Positions 56,850-64,000 of a stretch of 64,000 nucleotides of DNA are shown piece by piece. Under the pieces are notes generated by a model that was given only the letters and a program-made list of their open reading frames with translations, did not search any database and had not been told where the DNA came from. The stretch is taken from assembly GCF_008151785.1 (NCBI RefSeq), contig NZ_CP036523.1, positions 372,001-436,000 of the forward strand, read 5' to 3'. The translations under genes and the position numbers were made by a program. Numbering within the stretch: position 1 is the stretch's first letter; the number at the start of each line of letters is the position of its first letter. The stretch is from Peptacetobacter hiranonis. Lineage in GTDB: Bacteria; Bacillota; Clostridia; Peptostreptococcales; Peptostreptococcaceae.

Positions 56850-58610
56850 ATGTTAAACGATATTAAAAGAACAAAAATAGTTTGTACACTAGGACCTGCA
56901 TCACAGAGTGAAGAAGTTTTAAGAGAACTTATACTAAATGGATTAAATGTATGTAGATTCAACTTCTCTCATGGTTCTCATGAAGAACACAAGGGAAGAA
57001 TAGACATGGTTAAAAAAGTTAGAGAAGAATTAAACAGACCAATAGCTATACTTCTTGATACAAAAGGACCAGAAATAAGAACTGGTAACTTTGCAGACCC
57101 AGAAGTTCTTCTTGAAGAAGGATCTGAGTTTACAATAACAATGGACGAAGTAGTTGGTACAAAAGAAATATGTACAGTAAGCTACAAAGGATTAGCAGAT
57201 GACGTTAAAGAAGGCGACACTATATTAATAGACGATGGTCTAGTTGGACTTAGAGTTAAATCTGTTGAAAATGGAAACATAAAATGTATAGTAGAAAACT
57301 CTGGAATAGTTAAAAACCACAAAGGTGTTAACGTACCAGGAGTTAAAATAAACTTACCAGCTATAACACCAAAAGACGTAAGCGATATAGAATTTGGTAT
57401 AAGAGAAGGTATAGATATGATAGCTGCATCATTCGTTAGAAAAGCTTCTGACGTATTAGCTATAAGAGAAATACTTGAAAAAAATAACGCTGGAGATGTT
57501 TTAATACTTTCTAAAATAGAAAACCAGGAAGGTGTTGAAAACATAGATGAAATACTACAGGTTTCAGACGGTATAATGGTTGCCAGAGGTGACCTTGGGG
57601 TTGAAATACCAACTGAAGAAATACCTATAGTTCAGAAAATGATAATCAAAAAATGTAATGAATTAGCTAAACCAGTTATAACAGCTACTCAGATGCTTGA
57701 TTCTATGATAAGAAACCCAAGACCTACAAGAGCAGAAGTTACAGACGTTGCAAATGCTATATACGATGGTACAGATGCAATAATGCTTTCTGGAGAAACT
57801 GCTGCAGGTAAATACCCAGTAGAAGCTGTTAAAGTAATGGCTAGTATAGCTAAGAGAATAGAACAAACTTTAGACTACGATAGAATGTTAAAAGAAAAAG
57901 GTTCTAAAAATGTTACTGTTACAGATGCAATAAGTCACGCTACTTGTACTACTGCAGTTGACCTAAATGCTTCAGCAATAATAACATCTACTTCTTCAGG
58001 ATATACAGCAAAAATGGTATCTAAATTCAGACCACAGGCTCCAATCATAGCAGCTACAAGCAATGAAGCAGTTATGAGAAGACTTGCATTAACTTGGGGT
58101 GTATATCCAATAAAATCTGCTTTAGCAGGAAATACAGATGAAGTTATAGAAAAATCTATAGAAGCTTCAATAGAAGCAGGATACGTTAAAAACGGAGAAT
58201 TAGTTGTAATAACAGCTGGTGTACCTGTTGGTGTAAGCGGAACTACTAACTTAATAAAAGTTCACGTTATAAGTGAAGTACTTGGAAACGGTGTTGGTAT
58301 AGGAAATGGTACTGTTGAAGGTAGAGTTAGAGTAGCTAATGATAATGGAGAAATAAAAGACTTCAAAAAAGGTGATATAATAGTTGCTAAAACAACTGAT
58401 AAAGATATGAACGGATATATAGAAGATGCAGCAGCTATAGTTACTGAATTTGGTGGAATGACTTCTCACGCAGCAATAGTTGGATTAAACTTAAACACTC
58501 CAGTTGTTGTATCAGTAGCTGATATAACTAAAACTGTTAAAGATGGCGATATAGTAACAGTTGATGCTAAAGCTGGTATAATATACAAAGGATCTTCAAG
58601 AGTTTTATAA
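56850..58610 (+). CDS. pyk: Pyruvate kinase with C-terminal PEP-utiliser domain
   Basis: 586 residues: a normal pyruvate kinase (1-470) plus about 110 residues of the PEP-utilising mobile domain, the Bacillus/Clostridium long form. Visible are RFNFSHGSHEEH, LDTKGPEIRTG, the metal/K site KIENQEGVENIDEI, MVARGDLGVEIP and the Thr-rich TATQMLDSMI; the extra domain has GGMTSHAAIVGLNLNTPVVV with its conserved His. It makes pyruvate and ATP from PEP. SD AAGGAG precedes ATG 56850; terminator at 58634-58671. Confidence 0.98.
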   Translation: MLNDIKRTKIVCTLGPASQSEEVLRELILNGLNVCRFNFSHGSHEEHKGRIDMVKKVREELNRPIAILLDTKGPEIRTGNFADPEVLLEEGSEFTITMDEVVGTKEICTVSYKGLADDVKEGDTILIDDGLVGLRVKSVENGNIKCIVENSGIVKNHKGVNVPGVKINLPAITPKDVSDIEFGIREGIDMIAASFVRKASDVLAIREILEKNNAGDVLILSKIENQEGVENIDEILQVSDGIMVARGDLGVEIPTEEIPIVQKMIIKKCNELAKPVITATQMLDSMIRNPRPTRAEVTDVANAIYDGTDAIMLSGETAAGKYPVEAVKVMASIAKRIEQTLDYDRMLKEKGSKNVTVTDAISHATCTTAVDLNASAIITSTSSGYTAKMVSKFRPQAPIIAATSNEAVMRRLALTWGVYPIKSALAGNTDEVIEKSIEASIEAGYVKNGELVVITAGVPVGVSGTTNLIKVHVISEVLGNGVGIGNGTVEGRVRVANDNGEIKDFKKGDIIVAKTTDKDMNGYIEDAAAIVTEFGGMTSHAAIVGLNLNTPVVVSVADITKTVKDGDIVTVDAKAGIIYKGSSRVL

Positions 58611-58633
58611 GAATTTAATATAAATTGAAATAT

Positions 58634-58671
58634 AAAAAAAGAGGTTATTGTGCGAACAATAATCTCTTTTT
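58634..58671 (+). terminator. Terminator of pfkA-pyk
   Basis: AAAGAGGTTATTGT / ACAATAATCTCTTT, 14-bp stem with tiny loop, then T-run; usable from both sides, so it may also end the facing lysR gene. Confidence 0.88.
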
Positions 58672-58681
58672 ATTTGTCTTT

Positions 58682-59584
58682 TTATTTTAGTTTTAAATTA
58701 TCGTATGGTATGTCAAAATAACTTGCTACAAAATATATAAATGTTTTTGCAGCTGGAGAGAGGTCTTTAAATTTTTTCATATAAATTCCCAATTTTCTAT
58801 TGTAAATGGGTTCTAAGGGCAAATATTTAAGTCGATCCTTTTCTCTTTTTATAGCAAGCTCAGGTAATATGCTAAGTCCTAAGCCATTTTCAACCATTGA
58901 AATGATAGAATAGTCATTTTGAGATGAAAATCTAAATATAGGCTTTGAATTTTCTTTTTTTAATATTTCAAATATACTATTATCATAGGAAAGATCAGGA
59001 ATTATAAAATTCTCTCCGTTAAACTTCGAAATAGGGAAATTATTCATATTTTCTGTGTTATATTCATTTGGCAATATTGCAACATACTTATCAGAAGATA
59101 TTGGTAAGAATTCTAAATTTCTGTTGTTATCTTTAATATCCAAGCTTGAAAAAGCAAAGTCTACTTTTGATTCTGAAACCCAATTATATAAATCGGAAAT
59201 ACCACCTTCTTTTAAATTTATAGTTATATTAGGATGCTCTATGTTGAAGTTATTTATTATATCTGGTAGCCAGTTTACTGAAATACTTGAAAGAGCACCG
59301 ATATTTAAGGAACCTACTTCTAGTCCTTTTATGTTATATATAAACTGTTCTAGTTTTTCGTTTTCAGACATAAGTGCTCTAACCTTTTGGAGAAAATCTC
59401 TTCCAATAGGTGTTAAATGTACTCCATATCTATCTCTTATAAATAATTGAAGACCAAGTTCTTTTTCTAATCTTTTCATGGAATGGCTTACCCCAGACTG
59501 TGTATAGCCCAAGACTTCAGCTGTATATGAAATATTATTTGTCTCTGCAACAGTAACAAATATTTTATAAGTGTTTATATCCAT
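58682..59584 (-). CDS. LysR-family transcriptional regulator
   Basis: 300 residues with an N-terminal helix-turn-helix (MDINTYKIFVTVAETNNISYTAEVLGYTQSGVSHSMKRLEKELGLQLFIRDRYGVHLTP) and a LysR substrate domain from about 90. ATG 59584 is preceded by AGGAGG. It faces pyk and has no divergent enzyme gene beside it, so its target is unknown. An imperfect dyad (ATAGTATACT region, 59660-59669) lies in its upstream region. Confidence 0.9.
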   Translation of the reverse strand: MDINTYKIFVTVAETNNISYTAEVLGYTQSGVSHSMKRLEKELGLQLFIRDRYGVHLTPIGRDFLQKVRALMSENEKLEQFIYNIKGLEVGSLNIGALSSISVNWLPDIINNFNIEHPNITINLKEGGISDLYNWVSESKVDFAFSSLDIKDNNRNLEFLPISSDKYVAILPNEYNTENMNNFPISKFNGENFIIPDLSYDNSIFEILKKENSKPIFRFSSQNDYSIISMVENGLGLSILPELAIKREKDRLKYLPLEPIYNRKLGIYMKKFKDLSPAAKTFIYFVASYFDIPYDNLKLK

Positions 59585-59925
59585 TAATATACCTCCTGAT
59601 ATTAATTTATGTCATAACTGTAATGAGAAATTGTCGCTTTTAATATATCGATTTAAAAAGTATACTATACGTGTAGTAGAAATTCAACTAATAATACCAA
59701 ATAAACAACTTTTCACTGGGTATTCTGGGATTAAGCCCATGAAAGGTAAAAGTAAAAGTAATTATATGCATAAAATCAACAACTGAGCTGGTTGATAATA
59801 TGCCTATCTGTATGGAGTTATATGTTATAACGCCCCAAAATGAGTCTTATAAAACAAAAAAGTGCTGTTACATGCGAGCTTGGTAACTCTCTTGTAACAG
59901 CACTTTTTCTATATAATATTATTAA
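59585..59925. other. Intergenic region upstream of the second lysR gene
   Basis: 341 bp. It contains the regulator's promoter area and a terminator at 59857-59907 for the ppaC gene. A 71-codon frame crossing it has no SD and looks non-coding. Confidence 0.4.
59857..59907 (-). terminator. Terminator of ppaC
   Basis: AAAAAGTGCTGTTAC / GTAACAGCACTTTTT, 15-bp stem with a 21-nt loop that holds a smaller inverted repeat; T-runs on both strands. Confidence 0.88.
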
Positions 59926-61506
59926 TTACATGTTTTTAACTGCAGCAGTAAGTCCAGGAACTAACTGTTTCTTTCTTGAAACGCATCCTTCAACGAATAC
60001 TCCCTGAGCTCCTTCAACGTTAAATGCTTCAGATATTACAGCATCTGGAGCTTTGTATATTAGGTAAGAACCTTCTTTGATTATATCAGTAACTGCAAGA
60101 ACTAATAAATCAAAATCAGTAGAGTTTATGTAGTCAAGGAACTGATCCTGTTTAGCGAATATAGAGTCTATATCAAGAGTGAATACCTGACCTATACCAA
60201 CTGATTTACCACTCATATCGAATTTTTTGAAGTCCATGTTAACTATTTCTTCTATTGAGAATTCGTCAAGAGAAGTTCCGTATTTGAACATGTCCATTCC
60301 GTATTTTTCCATGTCAACACCAGCTATTTTAGCTAGGTCTTCACAAGCCTGTTTATCTAATTCAGTAGTTGTAGGTGATTTGAATATTAATGTATCAGAA
60401 AGTATAGCTGATAGAAGAAGTCCTGCTATTTCAGTAGGTATTTCTACGTTGTTTTCTTTGTACATATTGTAGATTATTGTACAAGTACATCCAACTGGCA
60501 TTAATCTTACTGATAGAGGAAGATCTGTTTTCATTCCACCTAGTTTGTGATGGTCAACTATTTCAAGAAGATTAGCTGATTCAAGTCCATCTGCACTCTG
60601 TCCATATTCGTTGTGGTCAACTAATATAACGTCTTTTTTAGGTAATTTAGCTACATCAGCAGCTGATAATAAACCAACAACTTTTTCTTCAGCATTTACA
60701 ACTGGGTAAAGACATTTTTCGCAAAGATTAAGATCTTCTGCATAAGCACATTCACATACTACACAATCACAAGATTCAACTAATGATTCTATGCAAGCAC
60801 AGTGGTTTATTGTGTTTGAAGTTTTGTAGTTGTTTGCAGCAACAGTAACTACTGAAACACCATTTCTTTCTGCTTTAGCTTTTAATTCATCAGATATTTC
60901 TGTGTTAGAAGTAAGTATTATTAAAGCAGCTTTGTTGTCTATAGCGTATTCTATAGCTTCAAATCTATTTCCAACTATAACTATATCTCCTGATTCAAGA
61001 GTTTCCATTACTGTTTCCATATCAAATGAAAGAGTGAATACTCTACCACTTATTTTTTCTGAACAATTAACAACTACAGAACCATCAAGGTTTTTGCATA
61101 TGTTAGTTATTGTAGTGTCTATTGTTTTGAAGTGCTGATGAAGTAATTCTTCAGCTATTTTCTTTAATGATACACATCCAGCGAATTTTCCTTCTGCATC
61201 TGCAACTGGAACAGCTTCAACACCTTTGTTGTTCATTAGGTTGTAAGCTTCTAATAATGAAGATGAAACATTTAATATGTTTTCTGTATCTAGGCAAAGA
61301 TCTTTAACCTGAGCTTTAACTCCATCTATTAATTTAGGAGCATCTACTTTGAAGTAGTTAAGAGCGTATTCTGCTTCCTTTCTAACTTCTCCTAATGCAC
61401 AAGCTACTGCATCCTGTCCTAAAGCTCTTTTTAAGTTTGCATAAGCTATAGAAGAGCAAATTGAATCTGTATCTGGGTTTTTATGCCCGAAAACTAATAT
61501 ACTCAT
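59926..61506 (-). CDS. ppaC: Manganese-dependent inorganic pyrophosphatase with CBS domains and a Cys-rich insert
   Basis: 526 residues from ATG 61506 (SD AAAGGAG). Family II pyrophosphatase: the DHH core is split by a regulatory insert. Catalytic motifs are FGHKNPDTDSICSSIAYA (6-23), ILVDHNEYGQ (294-303) and IVDHHKLGG (316-324). The insert has a CBS half (about 75-125), a DRTGG-like domain (about 130-230) and a second CBS half. In CBS-PPases this insert binds adenine nucleotides and tunes activity. Unusual: residues 236-265 hold eight Cys (236, 238, 246, 248, 251, 253, 262, 265) in place of the usual start of the second CBS motif. A metal or redox site is possible. Confidence 0.93.
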   Translation of the reverse strand: MSILVFGHKNPDTDSICSSIAYANLKRALGQDAVACALGEVRKEAEYALNYFKVDAPKLIDGVKAQVKDLCLDTENILNVSSSLLEAYNLMNNKGVEAVPVADAEGKFAGCVSLKKIAEELLHQHFKTIDTTITNICKNLDGSVVVNCSEKISGRVFTLSFDMETVMETLESGDIVIVGNRFEAIEYAIDNKAALIILTSNTEISDELKAKAERNGVSVVTVAANNYKTSNTINHCACIESLVESCDCVVCECAYAEDLNLCEKCLYPVVNAEEKVVGLLSAADVAKLPKKDVILVDHNEYGQSADGLESANLLEIVDHHKLGGMKTDLPLSVRLMPVGCTCTIIYNMYKENNVEIPTEIAGLLLSAILSDTLIFKSPTTTELDKQACEDLAKIAGVDMEKYGMDMFKYGTSLDEFSIEEIVNMDFKKFDMSGKSVGIGQVFTLDIDSIFAKQDQFLDYINSTDFDLLVLAVTDIIKEGSYLIYKAPDAVISEAFNVEGAQGVFVEGCVSRKKQLVPGLTAAVKNM

Positions 61507-62117
61507 CGGTATAATCTCCTTTCGATTTAAGTAATTTGAATTTGTGAATTTCATAAATTAATTATAACATATTAGGCTGAATTCTTTGTCATTCTTCAAA
61601 AAAATATGGTATCAAAAAGTGAAAAAATTAGATTTTTTTGTGACTTTTTATTAACAGTTGCTATAAAAATATTTTTTAGAACTAAAAAATTTACTATAAA
61701 TTTGATATCAATGAAATTATAAGGTGTAATTCTTTTTAAAGACATACTTAGATTAAAATTAAAAGTAATTACAATAAAAAATACTATTGTAGAAAATGAT
61801 TTAAAAGTTAATTATTGATAAAAATAAGATTTCACAAAGGTATATCATTAAATTATAGGAAAGAGATAAGGAAAAAACAAATTCAAAGATTATTAAAAAT
61901 ATTCAAAAAATAATGATTGACAGTATAATCTATAGAATATAGAATGAAGTTGTAAAAAATAATTAAAAAATATATTGAAAAAAATAATCGATTATTTAGA
62001 GAAATTCAGAGCAAAGAAAATAATTCTAGTAAGTAAAAATTAGGAAAGATAGATTAGACTATATTGAGTAAGAAATAGTTTTATAAAATGTAAAAAATTT
62101 TAAAAATTTTTTATTTG

Positions 62118-62133
62118 AAAAGGAAAACGATTG
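62118..62133 (+). promoter_or_regulatory. Possible catabolite (cre-like) site upstream of adhE
   Basis: AAAAGGAAAACGATTG overlaps a TTGACA -35 at 62131-62136. GGAAAACG resembles the left half of clostridial CcpA sites; the right half is poor. The same 16 bases occur at 47919-47934. Confidence 0.35.
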
Positions 62134-62212
62134 ACATCTTGCAAAATACAGAAATATCTAAAATAAGGAAAAACTTCAAAGAAAAGAATGATAAAAAAAT
62201 ATCAAAAAGGTG

Positions 62213-62241
62213 TTGACTTATCATAAAAATAGAACTATTAT
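62213..62241 (+). promoter_or_regulatory. Promoter of adhE
   Basis: TTGACT at 62213-62218, 17-nt spacer, TATTAT at 62236-62241. It is the best promoter in the region and lies 156 bp before the start codon. Confidence 0.7.
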
Positions 62242-62396
62242 ATACTCATCGAAAGAAAAGAAACAAGATAAAAGCTTTGGAAAAGCAAAGATTTATAGAA
62301 AAAAGCTATAATTAAAATTTTGTTAAAAAGTAGATAAAAATTAACAATGATCACATCAAATTTAACAAAATAATTATCAATTGGAGGACGAAACAG

Positions 62397-64000
62397 ATGA
62401 CTAAGGAAGCTAAAAAAGTTGAAGAAAAAGTAGTAAGCCCAGAAATCGTAAAAGACAAAGAATCTTTTGAATTAAGACTTGCAGAAGTAAGAGCAGCTCA
62501 GAAAGAGTTAGCTAAACTTAATCAGGAACAGGTAGACAAAATATTCTTAGCAGCAGCAACAGCAGCTAACCAGGCTAGAATACCTCTAGCAAAAATGGCA
62601 CACGAAGAAACTGGAATGGGTGTTGTTGAAGATAAGGTTATAAAAAACCACTTTGCATCTGAATATATATACAACGCATATAAAAACGATAAAACTTGTG
62701 GCGTTATAGAAGAAGATAAAGCATTTGGATTTAAGAAAATAGCAGAACCAATAGGTGTTTTAGGAGCAGTTATACCAACAACTAACCCAACATCAACAGC
62801 TATATTCAAAATATTAATATCATTAAAAACTAGAAATGCTATAATGATATCTCCTCATCCAAGAGCTAAAAAATCTACAATAGAAGCAGCTAAAATAGTT
62901 CACGAAGCAGCTGTTAAAGCAGGTGCTCCAAGAGGATGTGTAGCTTGGATAGATGAGCCATCACTAGAATTAACAAACTTATTAATGGCTGAAGCTGATA
63001 CAATATTAGCAACAGGTGGACCTGGAATGGTTAAATCAGCTTATTCTTCAGGAAAACCAGCTATAGGTGTTGGTGCAGGTAACGTTCCAGCAATATTAGA
63101 TGAAAGCTGTGACGTAAAAATGGCTGTAAGTTCAGTAATAATGTCTAAATCATTTGACAATGGTATGATATGTGCATCTGAACAGTCAGTAATAGTACCA
63201 GAAAAATTATACGATGAAGTTAAAAAAGAATTCATATATAGAGGAGCTTACGTTCTAAACAAAGATGAAGCAGATAAAATAAGAAAAATAATACTTAATG
63301 AAGCTGGTGCAGTAAATGCTAAAATAGTTGGACAGAGACCATGTACAATAGGTAAAATGGCAGGAATAAACGTACCAGAATCAGCAAGAATAATGATAGC
63401 AGAAGTAGATGAAGTAGAATTCGTTGAACCTTTCGCTCACGAAAAACTTTCTCCAATCTTAGCTATGTACAAATATAAAACATTTGACGAAGCAGTATAT
63501 AAAGCAGAAAGATTAGTTGAACAGGGTGGATATGGACATACATCAGCATTATATGTAGATACAGTTAGACATCCAGAAAAAGTAGATCAGTTCACTAATG
63601 CATTAAAAACTTGTAGATTAATAATAAACTCTCCATCATCTCAGGGTGGTATAGGTGACTTATACAACTTCAAATTAAAACCATCTCTAACTTTAGGTTG
63701 TGGATCTTGGGGTGGAAACGCAGTTTCTGAAAACGTAGGAATCAAACACTTAATCAATATCAAGACTGTAGCTGAAAGGAGAGAAAATATGCTTTGGTTT
63801 AGAGCTCCAGAAAAAGTTTACTTCAAAAAAGGTTGTATGGGAGTAGCTATGAAAGAATTCAAAGAAGTAATGAATAAGAAAAGAGCTTTCATAGTAACAG
63901 ACTCATTCCTATATAAAAATGGATACACAAAAACAATAACAGATTTATTAGATGAAATGGGAATAGTAACAACTACATTCTACAATGTTGCTCCAGACCC
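62397..64000 (+). CDS. adhE: Bifunctional acetaldehyde-CoA/alcohol dehydrogenase AdhE (5' part)
   Basis: 534 codons seen; the gene runs off the window. Residues 15-450 are the aldehyde dehydrogenase domain: EPIGVLGAVIPTTNPTSTAIFK, GGPGMVKSAYSSGKPAIGVGAGNVP, and the catalytic Cys in FDNGMICASEQS. The linker and start of the iron alcohol dehydrogenase domain follow (WFRAPEKVYFKKGCMGVAMKEF, RAFIVTDSFLYKNGY). AdhE turns acetyl-CoA into ethanol and recycles NADH in fermentation, forming spirosome filaments. ATG 62397 has GGAGG. The Rex-like and cre-like sites upstream fit redox and carbon control. Confidence 0.95.
   Translation, partial: MTKEAKKVEEKVVSPEIVKDKESFELRLAEVRAAQKELAKLNQEQVDKIFLAAATAANQARIPLAKMAHEETGMGVVEDKVIKNHFASEYIYNAYKNDKTCGVIEEDKAFGFKKIAEPIGVLGAVIPTTNPTSTAIFKILISLKTRNAIMISPHPRAKKSTIEAAKIVHEAAVKAGAPRGCVAWIDEPSLELTNLLMAEADTILATGGPGMVKSAYSSGKPAIGVGAGNVPAILDESCDVKMAVSSVIMSKSFDNGMICASEQSVIVPEKLYDEVKKEFIYRGAYVLNKDEADKIRKIILNEAGAVNAKIVGQRPCTIGKMAGINVPESARIMIAEVDEVEFVEPFAHEKLSPILAMYKYKTFDEAVYKAERLVEQGGYGHTSALYVDTVRHPEKVDQFTNALKTCRLIINSPSSQGGIGDLYNFKLKPSLTLGCGSWGGNAVSENVGIKHLINIKTVAERRENMLWFRAPEKVYFKKGCMGVAMKEFKEVMNKKRAFIVTDSFLYKNGYTKTITDLLDEMGIVTTTFYNVAPD

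Larger units (their letters stand above)
61507..62396 (+). other. Long adhE upstream region
   Basis: 890 bp, very AT-rich, between divergent ppaC and adhE. It contains two plus-strand promoter candidates (62131 and 62213), a cre-like 16-mer (62118-62133) shared with 47919-47934, and three Rex-like half-sites (62320-62326 TTGTTAA, 62341-62347 and 62362-62368 TTAACAA). No coding region seen. The mRNA leader would be about 150 nt. Confidence 0.5.

Noticed and set aside
59571-59786. 71-codon frame upstream of the second lysR gene
   Set aside because: Its start lies inside the lysR start region on the other strand, there is no SD, and the sequence resembles nothing I recognise.

Overview
This is a low-GC Gram-positive (Firmicutes) chromosome segment, most likely from the Peptostreptococcaceae (the Clostridioides / Peptacetobacter group). 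The evidence is the complete rRNA operon with a Peptostreptococcaceae-type 16S gene, strong Shine-Dalgarno (SD) sequences with several TTG/GTG starts, the family-typical order uvrBA ... uvrC-hprK ... murB-php-rapZ-yvcK-nudix-whiA ... dnaE ... pfkA-pyk, and two IStrons (group I intron plus TnpB element) of the kind first described in C. difficile. The species call is inference; I could not run a 16S search.

Layout. (1) 1-4.1 kb: the end of a defence island, with a DpnII-type (GATC) endonuclease, a gamma-class adenine methyltransferase, a DUF262 protein and a HEPN-type RNase candidate in one tight operon. (2) 4.6-14.3 kb: a probable quinate/shikimate utilisation region, with an old-yellow-enzyme/Fe-S oxidoreductase, a LysR regulator, an AroE-type dehydrogenase, an MFS carrier, a type I dehydroquinase and a complete TRAP transporter. 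Two near-identical dyads, each centred about 65 bp before a predicted start site, tie the regulator to the cluster. (3) 14.4-15.8 kb: an arginase-family enzyme and precorrin-2 dehydrogenase. (4) 15.9-21.05 kb: promoter, 16S, tRNA-Ala, 23S, 5S and terminators. (5) 21.2-36.8 kb: CcdA-thioredoxin fusion, then uvrB-uvrA under a LexA-type box, a two-component/ABC cassette with foreign-looking codon use, a macro-like/DUF4145 protein joined to uvrC, and hprK. (6) 36.8-44.3 kb: cls convergent to hprK, with two related hairpins between them, then murB to whiA. (7) 44.4-54.1 kb: two co-directional IStrons, one in front of an EamA transporter gene and one in front of dnaE. (8) 54.1-64 kb: HIT-domain fusion, pfkA-pyk, a second LysR regulator, CBS-pyrophosphatase, and the start of adhE.

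The most striking signals are four. Both IStrons sit exactly inside an SD sequence (TAGGAG|element|GT), so removing the element rebuilds AGGAGGT ahead of the gene. Within each IStron the 5' ribozyme region and the 3' omega-RNA region can pair over long distance, looping out tnpB, and the same 3' segment can instead fold locally. A 29-nt loop sequence is shared by the 3' hairpins of the convergent genes hprK and cls, with one compensatory base-pair change. Finally, an orphan promoter and a terminator between EamA and dnaE define a candidate small RNA with a C-rich loop.
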